A stretch of 26,680 bases of DNA from CAYTTR01 sp964440805 (GCA_964440805.1 CAYTTR010000035.1:1-26680), one strand, 5' to 3'; positions 1 through 8,648 are shown, counted from the stretch's first letter. Numbers and translations are program-made. Notes: generated by a model from the letters alone, not told the origin.

Positions 1-54
1 AAACCAGACAAAATCCTCAGTCTACATAACTTTCGTCTCAGACATAAAAAAACA

Positions 55-83
55 TTGTCAATCAAGATTTCATTTGATATAAT
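55..83 (+). promoter_or_regulatory. sigma70-type promoter for the small membrane protein
   Basis: A -35 hexamer TTGTCA (55-60, 5 of 6 to consensus), a 17-base spacer and a perfect -10 TATAAT (78-83) lie 43 bases before the ATG at 126. Transcription would begin near 90 and give a leader of about 35 bases carrying the GGGAGG ribosome site. Bases 1-54 hold no gene that I can see. Confidence 0.7.
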
Positions 84-125
84 TCGAATTTGCTAAATTA
101 AATTTTTTGAAAGGGAGGTTTTCTC

Positions 126-380
126 ATGGGGAAATACCTTGCCATTTTAGGCGGCTTAATTTCCATGGCCGGCGGAGTAATCCTGGTCATTTTTGTCTGG
201 TGGAGGGAATTTTATGAATTAGTCTTCGGCGCTATCCCTCCCTTGCTTTTCTTCGGAGGGCTGATTGCCTTTATCGCCGGTATCAGCAGCATCAAGGACG
301 CCATCAGAACAAAGAAGCTGGAAGAAGATACCGAAGAAATTCAGCCAGAAGAAAAAAAAGAAGAAGAAAAACCGGAATAA
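126..380 (+). CDS. small two-helix membrane protein, unknown function
   Basis: An 84-residue protein that I do not recognise. It has two hydrophobic, glycine-rich segments at about residues 5-25 and 36-54, separated by a short WWREFYE loop. A highly charged Lys/Glu tail follows (about 57-84), probably cytoplasmic. GGGAGG stands 8 bases before the ATG and a consensus promoter lies upstream, so the start is well supported. It looks monocistronic: the next gene has its own promoter after a 142-base gap. The AAG/GAA-rich tail resembles the low-complexity sequence in nearby gaps and may have grown by repeat expansion, which is inference. An inner-membrane location is predicted only from hydrophobicity. 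Confidence 0.7.
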   Translation: MGKYLAILGGLISMAGGVILVIFVWWREFYELVFGAIPPLLFFGGLIAFIAGISSIKDAIRTKKLEEDTEEIQPEEKKEEEKPE

Positions 381-453
381 TTCTGGTTTTCATAGTTTGC
401 CTTCAGGAAATGTAGGCGAATAAATCTATTTAAAACTACCTTTAATTTAATAA

Positions 454-482
454 TTGACAAAAACCGCACTTCTTGCAATAAT
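454..482 (+). promoter_or_regulatory. sigma70-type promoter for the RHH-like protein
   Basis: Perfect -35 TTGACA (454-459), 17-base spacer, and -10 AATAAT (477-482, 5 of 6). The transcript would begin near 489 and the ATG is at 523, with AAGGAG at about 511-516 as ribosome site. This is one of the best promoters in the window. Confidence 0.7.
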
Positions 483-522
483 GTAACTGAATTACACAAT
501 TACAGATTACAAGGAGCAAAGA

Positions 523-945
523 ATGCCCGAAAAAGAAAAAAACAAAGAACCAAAAAAAACAAGACAAGTCAGACAAACTAAAAAAACTAAAGAAACTGAA
601 GAAACAAAAAAAACCAAAAAAGATGACCTGGGAACTCAAATGGAAAAATTTGCTGCCCGTACCGCTGAATCAATCCGCAAAGTTATAGATAAGGCCCTTT
701 CTTCCCGGAACACAGTCTTAACTATCCGGGTAAATGATGAATGCAATGAAAAACTCAATATGCTGGTGGATGCCGGTTTGTTCAAAAGCAGGTCGGAAAG
801 TGCCGCCTTTCTTATTCAGGAAGGCATAAAAGTCCAGGAACCTTTGTTTCAAAGAATTTCCAGCCGACTGGAAAAAATAGTTAAAATTCGCAGTGAATTA
901 AAATCAATTGTGGAAAAAGAAATTGAAAAAAAGCCCCGGACTTAA
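523..945 (+). CDS. ribbon-helix-helix-like protein with Lys/Thr/Glu-repeat N-terminus
   Basis: A 140-residue protein in two parts. Residues 1-36 are a very basic low-complexity tail, and residues 18-32 form five three-residue repeats (QTK, KTK, ETE, ETK, KTK) encoded by five 9-bp DNA units. Residues about 63-103 have the spacing of a ribbon-helix-helix (Arc/CopG-type) DNA-binding fold: a short strand (TVLTIRVND), a helix, a turn (GLFKSRSESA) and a second helix. A charged helix with coiled-coil character ends the protein. No partner toxin is adjacent, so it is more likely a stand-alone DNA-binding or nucoid-type protein than an antitoxin. The RHH assignment is from pattern only. AAGGAG and a strong promoter support the start. 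Confidence 0.65.
   Translation: MPEKEKNKEPKKTRQVRQTKKTKETEETKKTKKDDLGTQMEKFAARTAESIRKVIDKALSSRNTVLTIRVNDECNEKLNMLVDAGLFKSRSESAAFLIQEGIKVQEPLFQRISSRLEKIVKIRSELKSIVEKEIEKKPRT
574..618 (+). repeat. 9-bp tandem array inside a coding region
   Basis: Five consecutive 9-base units (CAAACTAAA, AAAACTAAA, GAAACTGAA, GAAACAAAA, AAAACCAAA) lie inside the RHH-like gene. Because the unit is three codons long, the array is read as (Q/K/E)-T-(K/E) repeats. The units resemble the non-coding arrays at 1032-1076 and 10744-10788. Confidence 0.75.
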
Positions 946-964
946 TCTCTTGAAAAAAAAATAA

Positions 965-1009
965 GTCTATTCAGTCTGTTCGGTCTATTCAGTCTGTTCA
1001 GTTCATTGG
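965..1009. repeat. 9-bp tandem array, GTCTRTTCR units
   Basis: Four clean 9-base units (GTCTATTCA, GTCTGTTCG, GTCTATTCA, GTCTGTTCA) are followed by a degenerate fifth. It lies in the 280-base gap between the RHH-like gene and the secreted protein at 1226. No coding potential is seen. Confidence 0.8.
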
Positions 1010-1031
1010 TTTGAAAATAGTGAGATGAAAC

Positions 1032-1076
1032 AAACCAGATAAACAAGATAAACTATATAAACCAGACAAACCAGAT
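1032..1076. repeat. 9-bp tandem array, AAACCAGAT units
   Basis: Five consecutive units: AAACCAGAT, AAACAAGAT, AAACTATAT, AAACCAGAC, AAACCAGAT. It is in the same gap as the array at 965-1009. The window itself begins with AAACCAGAC, perhaps the end of another array. Confidence 0.8.
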
Positions 1077-1225
1077 AAAAGGAGCATTTTCATTGTTTAA
1101 GGGCGGCGAGGTAGCCACGGATAAGCAGTATAAGAATGTTTATAGAATATGACAGTATACCTGATGCTCTCTTGTTCCTTTCCCTCTCTTGCCTGTCTTT
1201 CAATGGCTGTGTTAACATGGGATAA

Positions 1226-1666
1226 GTGAGAAGGTTAGTCTTTTATTCAATTTTCTTAATTGCTTTTCTATCTCCTCAAACCACCCCTCAAACCATCCCC
1301 AGTATCGAAAAAGCTTTCCTTCAGAATGATGCCGGGATGATCCACCGGCTTTTCTCCTCTCCTGACTACATCCGCCTTTCCTTGCCGGAACCCTTTTCTT
1401 TTTCTGACCAGCTTTCCGACCAACAAGCTTATTTTTTCTTCCAACGCTTCTTTTCCAGGTTCACAACCTTCGAATTCTACACTGAAGGCCAGTATTTTTT
1501 CTCGGCCGGAGAAAAATCAATTCTAAGAACAAGGTGGTCATTCCGTGATGAAAGAACCAACAACCAGTATGTTCTCCAATTATTTTTCCTGTTGGAAGCC
1601 TTCCCGGAAAATGAGTTATCTTCCTGGCCTTGGAGGATAAAGGAAATAAAGGCCGCTGCCTATTGA
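1226..1666 (+). CDS. secreted small protein, possibly NTF2-like (DUF4783-like)
   Basis: A 146-residue protein with a short signal peptide (MRR followed by a hydrophobic stretch to about residue 16), so periplasmic or exported. The rest begins with an IEKAFLQNDAGMIHRLF helix, an aromatic-rich middle (YFFFQRFFSRF) and a strand-rich end with FRDERTNNQYVLQLFF. That order resembles the NTF2-like DUF4783 proteins of Bacteroidota; this is inference from pattern. The start is GTG because an in-frame TAA directly precedes it (1223-1225). The ribosome site is poor. It sits 7 bases before the kinase gene and is probably co-transcribed, so a role as accessory or ligand protein of that kinase is possible but unproven. 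Confidence 0.55.
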   Translation: MRRLVFYSIFLIAFLSPQTTPQTIPSIEKAFLQNDAGMIHRLFSSPDYIRLSLPEPFSFSDQLSDQQAYFFFQRFFSRFTTFEFYTEGQYFFSAGEKSILRTRWSFRDERTNNQYVLQLFFLLEAFPENELSSWPWRIKEIKAAAY

Positions 1667-1673
1667 AAATCAG

Positions 1674-4600
1674 ATGGTAGGAAAGTTTAAAAAACAGCCT
1701 TTTTTTGGGGGATTTTTAGGACTTGTCGTTATTACTTTATTTCTGATTTTGACCTATCTTCTTTTTCCTCTCTTCAGGTCATCATCTTATTTCCCTGGTT
1801 CTCTCGAAAAATTAAGAGATAAATCATCTGATATCAAAAAAGAATTTTTCTCAATAGAAGAAAATCTTAAAATCAAAAAAGAAAGACTCAGCACAGAGAA
1901 TTTTCATGGTGACCTTGAGAATCTCTTCAGTGCATTTAAAAAGTTAGTCAATGCTCCCGATAAAGAAGGGGCAGCTTATTTCAATAAAGAGGGCCACCTC
2001 CTCCTCTGGCTGGGAAACGTGGTGGACATAGGCGAGCTCATTCCAACCATTCAAAACGCAGCCGGTGAAAGCCACTATTTTTGTCTTAAAGAAAAAGCCT
2101 CAGTTTACCTTATTCTTCCTGTTTTTCTGGAAGATGGCGGTCAAGCCGTTTTTTTTCATCTTCTCTCATTCCAGCCTCAATTCAGAACCTCCTATTTAAA
2201 AGAATTTCACTTTCTGAGTGAAAGACTGCAAAAAAATTGCGAGCTTGATTATTGGGACTTCCGGGATGATGTGAGCGGTTTCGAAAGACTTTTTGCCCGT
2301 TATCAAGATGAATATGTGGGACAACCACGTCTTCAAGGAAATATCCAGACAATATTTTTTCCTTTAAGGAATGAAAATAACTCTATTGTTGCCACTGTTA
2401 CTCTCCGTTCTCCTCCTCTCTCTGAAATGATTGCTGGAGAAAAGGATTTATTTTCTTTCCTGATTCATGGTGCCTTCGGTCTCGCCCTTCTCCTTCTTGC
2501 TGCTCATCTTTTTTCCCGGACAGCCTTTTTCCAAAAGAGACGTTTTTACCCAAATGCACTATTTATTCTGGTTCTTATAGCCTTAAGAGCTATTCTGGTT
2601 CCGTTGTTTAGATCACCCTATTTCCAACACAATTCTTATTTTAAGCCTCAAACTGCCGGGTTTGTCTCCTTTCATAACTTAACTTCCTCTCCTGCGGATA
2701 TTTTATTCACCTTTTTCTTTTTTTTCATTACGGTTTTTCTTCTATTTTGTCTCCTTCAAAAAACTCCACCCCTGAAAACCAGAGGAAAAATTATTACCTC
2801 CCTCTGGTTTGTCGCTCCACTTCTAATACTTTTTTCTTTTACAGCCATTTTTGGCTTCCATGAGCTCATCAAGCGTTTTGTTTTCAATACAAATCTTAAC
2901 CTTCTAAATCCCAGTTTGTCAGCTTCTCTCATCTTGCTCCATTCAGGCTTGCTTTTAGCTGGGCTTAGCCTCCTGGTTATTATTCTCATCTTATTAAAAA
3001 TTTCATTTATTCTCTTTTCCCGCCGAGTGATTCTATCCATAGCCATTCTGTCTGTTCTAATCTATGCAGGAATTTTTTGGAAAAATATCCCTCCAAGCTG
3101 TCTTATAGCCCAAGCCGCTTTTCTTTTATCCCTTTCTTTCTTCCATCTTTTTCCCAGGTTCCACAAGAACAGGATTTCCTGGTTTTTTCCCTTTTCCCTT
3201 CTGGTTATGGTTTTGTTTACCTCCCTTTTTCATTTCAGCAATCAAAAAAAAGATTTCATTTTCCAAAATTCTCTGCAAAAAATTGTCATCACGCAACAGA
3301 GCTGGGGAAAATTCTTTCTGGAAGATTCATTCTCTGAAATAGATGCTGAACAAAGTAGAATCCGGGATTTCTTCAAGGAAAACGAACCTCCCCAGTTAGC
3401 CAATTTTCTCTGGAAAAAAACACAACTTTCCCGGTTTAACTGGTATTCAAAGCTGGAAGTATTGGATAGTGCTGGAAATCCGCTCTCCAGGTTTTCTTTG
3501 AATGTACCCGATTACTTCAGCCCAGGTTCAATTCTTCCGGCCAGTTCCGAGTGGACCATTATTCAGGCCTCTCTTTCTTTTTTTAATGAAGAAAAACCTT
3601 TTCTTATCGGTTACAAAGATTTCTTGGAGAATGGAAATATCCTTGGCCGGGTTCTTCTTCTGGTATCTCTTGATTATGACATCTATCCATTTCTTTACTC
3701 AGCCAATCCCTACTTTGAATTACTCAGAACCTCCTCTCTTCCCTCCCTGGATCAGATGGAATTCGGATTCGCTGTTTTTAATAGAAATGGCACACCTCTT
3801 TTTAATCCCCAGAATATAACCACCGGCCTGGATAAAAGACAACTAAATGACGTTCTAAAATCTTCCAGCGGACTATGGATTGAGTTTCAAAACGGGCCAC
3901 AGAAATTATCTGGCTTCTTTTTCCCTCATCAGGAGGCAATTTACTCTTTCTTTTACCCCAAGGAAAATATTTATACAGTAACAGTTGGTTTTCTCAAGCT
4001 TTATGTCCTTTACTTCCTGATGGCTCTTTTTCTGCTTCTTTCCGGCTTCATATTTGTTTATAAAAGAGAAATAAAGCATCCATTCTGGTCGTTTTCCAAC
4101 CGGGTTTATATATCCTTCATCTTAATTGCTCTCATCCCTATAATTTTATTTACTTTATCATCCAGAAGCTTTTTCGAAAGACTTTTCTTCCAGAAAATTG
4201 AGGAAAACACTCAAGCCCACGCCATTTTCGCTCAAAAAGTAATGGAGGATTACTTCTTTCTCCAGAGCGAAGAAGAGGCATCTTCCCCTCTGCCTGACTT
4301 TCTGGTTTCCTGGATAAGCACAGCCATCTCCAACGATGTCAATCTCTATCAGGATGGACACTTAGTGGCATCAAGCAGAAGGGATTTTTTTGACTACGGC
4401 ATTCTTCCAGAGCTTTTAAACGGTGAAGTTTATTTCCAGCTCCGCCACGAAAACAGTCCTTTGGCCATTCAATCCCAGCATATAGGAGACTTTTCATTCA
4501 GAAACTTGACCATCCCCTACTCTCACCGCGATTCCATTTTCTTGATCTCTCTTCCTTTTCCTCTGGAAAGAGAAGAATTCCTGGAAGCATCTCAAAACTT

Positions 4601-5537
4601 GGTTGAATTCTTGTTTTTTATTTCCATCTTTTTTCTGCTTGTGGTTATTTTTATGGCCAGAGCTTTCGGAGATACCATAATCAAACCGATAAGACTTCTC
4701 CTGCAAGGAACCGAGGAGATCAGCATGGGGAACCTGGAAGTTTCCCTGGATTATAAAAGAAAAGATGAAATGAAAAACCTTATTGACAGGTTTAACAACA
4801 TGGTTAAGAGCTTAAAGCACCACCAGCAGGAATTAGCCGAGATGAGCAAAAAAGCAGCCTGGGCTGATATGGCCAGGAAGGTAGCCCACGAGATTAAAAA
4901 TCCTTTAACTCCCATTCAGCTTTCCGCAGAGCATTTATTAAGAGTTTATGAAGATCGGCCGCAGGATTTCGAGAGAGCCCTGGAAGAATCTGTCTCTTAC
5001 ATAACCAAGGAAGTGGAAAACCTTCGCCGGACTGCCCAGGACTTCCTGGAATTGGCCAAAGAAACTCCTTTGCAAATCAAATCCCTGAACATAAAAAATA
5101 TCCTGGACGAAATCATTGCTCCATACCAGAAAATACTACCTGATAGAATACAGACTGAAATTTCTTTCAGCGGACAAGATTTTCAATTCGATGGAGATAA
5201 AACCAAAATAAAAACTGCTCTCCGTAATATTCTGACCAATGCCGTAGAGGCCATATCCAGAAAAGGATCAATAAGAATAAAAGTGGAAAGTAGTAATTCT
5301 TCTATCCTGCTTCAGATATCCGATACCGGAACAGGTATTCCCGAAAAGGTTCTACACAGAGTTTTCGATCTCTACTATTCAACAAAGGAAGCGGGAACAG
5401 GTTTGGGGCTTCCTATAGCCAAGAAAATTATTGACGAACATCAGGGTTCACTGCAAATAAAAAGCAAAGAGAACCGCGGTACCTCTGTTTCCATTGAAAT
5501 CCCTAAAAAACACGCTTCCTCTTTAATCAAAAAATAG
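1674..5537 (+). CDS. large NtrY-like membrane sensor histidine kinase
   Basis: At 1287 residues this is far longer than usual NtrY kinases (about 750). Visible order: N-terminal membrane helix (about 10-32), extracytoplasmic region to about 255, a block of many membrane helices (about 258-520), a second soluble region (about 525-765), two helices (about 770-830), a third extracytoplasmic region and a helix at about 970-990. Then come HAMP (about 990-1045), DHp with the H-box HEIKNPLTPI (His1072), and the ATPase domain with N-box Asn1189, G1 DTGTGIP (Asp1217 on) and G2 GTGLGLP (Gly1241 on). All kinase motifs look intact. HEIKNPLTPIQLSAEHL is typical of NtrY-like kinases. No response regulator is adjacent, so the partner is elsewhere. 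It lies between a secreted protein and a barrel-like protein, which suggests envelope sensing. Confidence 0.85.
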   Translation: MVGKFKKQPFFGGFLGLVVITLFLILTYLLFPLFRSSSYFPGSLEKLRDKSSDIKKEFFSIEENLKIKKERLSTENFHGDLENLFSAFKKLVNAPDKEGAAYFNKEGHLLLWLGNVVDIGELIPTIQNAAGESHYFCLKEKASVYLILPVFLEDGGQAVFFHLLSFQPQFRTSYLKEFHFLSERLQKNCELDYWDFRDDVSGFERLFARYQDEYVGQPRLQGNIQTIFFPLRNENNSIVATVTLRSPPLSEMIAGEKDLFSFLIHGAFGLALLLLAAHLFSRTAFFQKRRFYPNALFILVLIALRAILVPLFRSPYFQHNSYFKPQTAGFVSFHNLTSSPADILFTFFFFFITVFLLFCLLQKTPPLKTRGKIITSLWFVAPLLILFSFTAIFGFHELIKRFVFNTNLNLLNPSLSASLILLHSGLLLAGLSLLVIILILLKISFILFSRRVILSIAILSVLIYAGIFWKNIPPSCLIAQAAFLLSLSFFHLFPRFHKNRISWFFPFSLLVMVLFTSLFHFSNQKKDFIFQNSLQKIVITQQSWGKFFLEDSFSEIDAEQSRIRDFFKENEPPQLANFLWKKTQLSRFNWYSKLEVLDSAGNPLSRFSLNVPDYFSPGSILPASSEWTIIQASLSFFNEEKPFLIGYKDFLENGNILGRVLLLVSLDYDIYPFLYSANPYFELLRTSSLPSLDQMEFGFAVFNRNGTPLFNPQNITTGLDKRQLNDVLKSSSGLWIEFQNGPQKLSGFFFPHQEAIYSFFYPKENIYTVTVGFLKLYVLYFLMALFLLLSGFIFVYKREIKHPFWSFSNRVYISFILIALIPIILFTLSSRSFFERLFFQKIEENTQAHAIFAQKVMEDYFFLQSEEEASSPLPDFLVSWISTAISNDVNLYQDGHLVASSRRDFFDYGILPELLNGEVYFQLRHENSPLAIQSQHIGDFSFRNLTIPYSHRDSIFLISLPFPLEREEFLEASQNLVEFLFFISIFFLLVVIFMARAFGDTIIKPIRLLLQGTEEISMGNLEVSLDYKRKDEMKNLIDRFNNMVKSLKHHQQELAEMSKKAAWADMARKVAHEIKNPLTPIQLSAEHLLRVYEDRPQDFERALEESVSYITKEVENLRRTAQDFLELAKETPLQIKSLNIKNILDEIIAPYQKILPDRIQTEISFSGQDFQFDGDKTKIKTALRNILTNAVEAISRKGSIRIKVESSNSSILLQISDTGTGIPEKVLHRVFDLYYSTKEAGTGLGLPIAKKIIDEHQGSLQIKSKENRGTSVSIEIPKKHASSLIKK

Positions 5538-5579
5538 GCCTGGTAATTTCAGATAAAATATGGCAAAATTCGGATTTCA

Positions 5580-6476
5580 ATGAGATTGGCTGGAAAAATA
5601 ATTATTTTCTCTGTAGGAGTTCTTTTTTTATTTAACCAATCCCTTCCAGGTGAAAAAATAAGCTTTCGAATAAGTTACAACACCGTATCTTTCCCTGAAA
5701 GTGATATTGACTCCTGGATTTCTTCATATAATCAAATGTGGAAAGATTGGGCAGCTCAAAAAGGAGGTTCTACTTCTGGGGAATTTTCCCCTTTGAATTA
5801 TAGTCCTACCATTGAATTAGGAATTAATATCCCCATATTTTCTGGTCTTTCTCTTTGTCTTTCCGGTTCCAAGTTTTCTTCGCAAGCAGAAGGTCAGGTT
5901 TTTTACTCAAACCAAGCACAAACCCAGGAGGAAAAACACTCCATAGAGAACAAAATTTCCGGATATCCTTTTAAAATTGGATTTCAATACTCCTATATTT
6001 TGCCTTTTCAGGAAAAAATCGGAGTCTTGGCCGGAATAGGAAGACATCTTATTTTCATCAAATATCAAACCAAAGAAGACTACGAAGCTCGCTTCGATGT
6101 TTTGGGGAAAGAGTTTGTCTACTGGTTTGAGAAGGAAAACACTTACAATTCCGAAGCCCTCGGATTTTATTTTAATGGCGGAGTAGAATATTCGCCAATC
6201 AAGTATATTACATTTATAGCCGGATTTGAGCAGGTTTGGAACAAGATTGACGGTTTCAAAGGCCCTTTTTCCTATAAAGATTATTCCGGAGAGGAAGAAT
6301 CAGGCAAAGCCTCTCTCTATTATTTCGAAAGCAATCAATGGGGACTCAACCAGTATTACCAGGTACTTGACGGCCGGGAAAGCCGTCCCGAAGAATCCAC
6401 AATTCGGAATGTCCGGCAAGGTCAGTTTGATTTTAGCGGCTTCAGTTTTAAAATTGGATTTAGATTGAATTTTTAA
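5580..6476 (+). CDS. outer-membrane beta-barrel-like protein
   Basis: A 298-residue exported protein. The signal peptide is about residues 1-24 (MRLAGK, hydrophobic core, then SLPGE). The mature part is rich in aromatic residues with alternating strand patterns (GFQYSYILPF, GFYFNGGVEYSPI, FITFIAGFEQVW-like segments). It ends in GFRLNF, a C-terminal Phe as in BAM-dependent outer-membrane proteins. No named family is recognised; a small 8-12 strand barrel is the best guess. It lies 42 bases after the kinase and 1 base before the flavodoxin, so it is probably part of that operon. The ribosome site is weak. Confidence 0.6.
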   Translation: MRLAGKIIIFSVGVLFLFNQSLPGEKISFRISYNTVSFPESDIDSWISSYNQMWKDWAAQKGGSTSGEFSPLNYSPTIELGINIPIFSGLSLCLSGSKFSSQAEGQVFYSNQAQTQEEKHSIENKISGYPFKIGFQYSYILPFQEKIGVLAGIGRHLIFIKYQTKEDYEARFDVLGKEFVYWFEKENTYNSEALGFYFNGGVEYSPIKYITFIAGFEQVWNKIDGFKGPFSYKDYSGEEESGKASLYYFESNQWGLNQYYQVLDGRESRPEESTIRNVRQGQFDFSGFSFKIGFRLNF

Positions 6477-6477
6477 A

Positions 6478-6975
6478 ATGTCCAGAAGTCTGGTTGCATA
6501 TTTCAGCAAAACAGGAAACACACAGAGCATAGCTGAAGCCATCTACGAAACACTTCCCGCTCCAAAGGAAATAAAACCTTTGACCGAGGTTAAAGACCTT
6601 AATGCTTACGACCTGATTTTTATAGGTTTCCCGGTTTACTCACACACTGTACCCTATGTGGTGGAAATGTTCCTTAAATCCATTCCTCCGGGAAAACCTA
6701 TTGCTCTTTTTTCCACTCACGGGTCACACACAGGCAGCCACCTTTCCCGGGAAGCCCTGGAGTATGCAGTCACCCTTGTTCCCAGGGATAAAATTCTGGG
6801 AACATTTTCCTGTAGAGGCAAAGTATCTATGGAAGCCCTGGAATCATTCAAAAAATCACCTGAGCATAGATCCTGGGCTGAAATGGCTGCTTCTGCCCAA
6901 ACTCACCCTGATGAAAACGACAAGGAGGAAGCGAAATCTTATGCCAAATGGGTCCTAACCGTTTTCCAACAGTAA
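6478..6975 (+). CDS. flavodoxin family protein
   Basis: A 165-residue protein of flavodoxin fold. It begins with a strand and an FMN phosphate loop (VAYFSKTGNTQSIAEAI, residues about 6-22), then YDLIFIGFPVYSHTVP, a typical second FMN loop, then IALFSTHGSHTGSH. It probably carries electrons through FMN; partners are unknown. The ATG follows the stop of the barrel gene by one base (TAA at 6474-6476, ATG at 6478), suggesting translational coupling. The length is normal for a short-chain flavodoxin. Its presence fits an anaerobic metabolism. Confidence 0.85.
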   Translation: MSRSLVAYFSKTGNTQSIAEAIYETLPAPKEIKPLTEVKDLNAYDLIFIGFPVYSHTVPYVVEMFLKSIPPGKPIALFSTHGSHTGSHLSREALEYAVTLVPRDKILGTFSCRGKVSMEALESFKKSPEHRSWAEMAASAQTHPDENDKEEAKSYAKWVLTVFQQ

Positions 6976-7014
6976 ATTTACTCTTTTATAAGGAAATTCC
7001 CTGATCTTGACTCT

Positions 7015-7170
7015 TAACCTGGATTATTCACGAGTCGAGGTTGGTGCAGGGGTTAGGCTGGGTCGGGGCGAGGCACAAGACACGCAGCTGTGGTTCTCCA
7101 CCGGCAAGTGTCCTGTAACTAAGCAGATGCGAAAAGCGCCGAAGTAAAGCGGAGGGCATACCTGATACTC
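7015..7170 (+). repeat. dispersed GC-rich element, one end shared with 18446-18697
   Basis: This GC-rich stretch lies between two converging genes. Bases 7129-7170 match 18651-18695 closely (GCGAAAAGCGCCGAAGTAAA and the following 22 bases, ending CCTGATACTC), with a few substitutions and two single-base gaps. Its left end (7015-7034, TAACCTGGATTATTCACGAG) matches 13806-13825 at 17 of 20. No ORF of interest is seen. It is probably a non-coding mobile or interspersed repeat; the left limit is uncertain. Confidence 0.55.
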
Positions 7171-7194
7171 ATTTTTCTCTGAAAAAAAACCGCT

Positions 7195-7599
7195 CTATTT
7201 CTTTTCCTTGAGCTCGATAAGAACACCGTTAAAAAAAGACGGTTTTATAAAAGCAATGCGGCTGTCCTGGGCTCCTTTTCTCGGCTTGTCCTGGACGAAA
7301 CTAACTCCTTGTTTTTTTAACTGGGACATGGCTTCTTCTATGCCTTCTACCTCAAAGCAAAAATGGTGTATACCTTCCCCTCTTTTTTCCAGAAAATTAC
7401 TCACCGGAGATGACTCTCCAATGGGAGAAACAAGCTCAACGGAAGGCCCCTCAGCGGCATGCAGATGAGCCAGGTGAACACCATTTCCTTCTAATCTTTC
7501 AACGGCTCCTGCTTTCAAACCAAAAGCTTTACACCAGGATTCAATACTTTCTTGCAAATGACGAACAGCAATCCCTATATGATCAACTCTTTTAACCAT
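7195..7599 (-). CDS. mce: methylmalonyl-CoA epimerase
   Basis: Interconverts (S)- and (R)-methylmalonyl-CoA in the propionyl-CoA/succinyl-CoA route. It is a VOC-fold metalloenzyme of 134 residues, normal for the family. Likely metal ligands are His7 (VDHIGIAV), Glu55 (VELVSP region), His78 (GIHHFCFEV) and Glu129 (VLIEL). I chose the ATG at 7599: GGAGGG lies 6 bases before it, whereas an upstream TTG at 7605 directly abuts that site. The ribosome site lies in the last codons of meaB, so the two are coupled. Downstream of meaB and an acyl-CoA dehydrogenase, it belongs to a methylmalonyl-CoA module; the mutase is not in the window. Confidence 0.9.
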   Translation of the reverse strand: MVKRVDHIGIAVRHLQESIESWCKAFGLKAGAVERLEGNGVHLAHLHAAEGPSVELVSPIGESSPVSNFLEKRGEGIHHFCFEVEGIEEAMSQLKKQGVSFVQDKPRKGAQDSRIAFIKPSFFNGVLIELKEKK

Positions 7600-7601
7600 A
7601 A

Positions 7602-8534
7602 TCAACCCTCCTGAACTTTCTTAATTAGCTCTTCAGCCACCGAATAGGGATCTGTCTCTCTCTGGTAAATTTTGTCTATCAAGGAATCGAATCCACCGCC
7701 TGGAATTTTGCTGCTGAGATTGCGGAACAAGGATTCACTGATAATATCCTTCAGCATAGCCATGATCAATCTTTTTCTTCTCGATTCAAGGAGTGTCCTG
7801 TCTTTACGGTTGAAAACACGATTAATCTCTTGGATCAGTTCAGAAATTCCTTGGTCTTCGGTGGCAATGGTTTTGATGACCGGCGGGAACTCTGTCTGTT
7901 TCAAACCAAGTTCAAGCATGGCTTTTAATTGTCTCTCAGTTCTTGTTATATCAGGAGAATCAGCCTTGTTTAGAACAAATATATCTGCAATCTCCATAAT
8001 TCCAGCCTTATAAACTTGGATATCATCGCCTGCTCCCGGGATGAGAACAACCAGGACAAGGTCAGCCAGTTTGACAATTTCCACCTCATCCTGGCCCACT
8101 CCTACAGTTTCCACCAGGATCAGATCCTTTCCGGCCGCCTCCAAAACAGAGATGGCTTCTCCCGTAGCTTTGGCCAATCCTCCCAGCGAACCCCGGGTAG
8201 CCATACTTCTAATGAATACCTCAGGATCAATGCTATGCCGCATCATGCGAATGCGATCTCCCAAGATGGCTCCTCCCGAAAAGGGACTGGAGGGGTCAAC
8301 GGCAATAATGCCGATTTTCTTTTTCTCCTGGCGAAGATAGCCCACCATCTGGTCAAGAAGAGTACTCTTGCCGGAGCCAGGAGACCCGGTAATTCCCACT
8401 ACCAGAGATTTTCCAGAGTCTTGATAGATCTCTTTCATGAGATGCCTGGCGGCCTCAGGGTCGTTTTCCATTAAAGATATTCCCTTGGCGACCGCTCTGG
8501 GGTTTCCTTTAAGTATTTCTTCGGCTAAATTCAT
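7602..8534 (-). CDS. meaB: methylmalonyl-CoA mutase-associated GTPase MeaB
   Basis: A G3E-family P-loop GTPase that protects and loads the B12-dependent methylmalonyl-CoA mutase. The 310-residue length is normal. Motifs seen: Walker A GITGSPGSGKST (residues 47-58), VDPSSPFSGGAILGDRIRM (from about 79), VETVGVGQDE (141-150), and the base-specificity motif NKAD (189-192). The C-terminal dimerisation arm is present. The ATG at 8534 has only a modest GGGA-type site. It overlaps the ribosome site of mce and follows the acyl-CoA dehydrogenase by 114 bases. MeaB implies a methylmalonyl-CoA or related acyl-CoA mutase elsewhere in the genome. Confidence 0.93.
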   Translation of the reverse strand: MNLAEEILKGNPRAVAKGISLMENDPEAARHLMKEIYQDSGKSLVVGITGSPGSGKSTLLDQMVGYLRQEKKKIGIIAVDPSSPFSGGAILGDRIRMMRHSIDPEVFIRSMATRGSLGGLAKATGEAISVLEAAGKDLILVETVGVGQDEVEIVKLADLVLVVLIPGAGDDIQVYKAGIMEIADIFVLNKADSPDITRTERQLKAMLELGLKQTEFPPVIKTIATEDQGISELIQEINRVFNRKDRTLLESRRKRLIMAMLKDIISESLFRNLSSKIPGGGFDSLIDKIYQRETDPYSVAEELIKKVQEG

Positions 8535-8648
8535 TTCTTCATTCCCGGCTCAAACCAGGTTTTTTTAACTGAAAAACAGTCAAGGTTAAAAATGGCTACG
8601 GAAGAGATTGCCACACTGGTTTTCTTGTTATTTTGAAAAAAGTCTTAT

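Noticed and set aside
7015..7170. Possible cobalamin riboswitch or other structured RNA near meaB/mce
   Set aside because: It lies downstream (3') of mce between convergent genes, lacks recognisable B12-box sequence, and its end matches the dispersed element at 18651-18695.
8041..8474. Long plus-strand frames opposite meaB and the acyl-CoA dehydrogenase
   Set aside because: Antisense shadows of strongly conserved genes, with no ribosome site and no recognisable domain.
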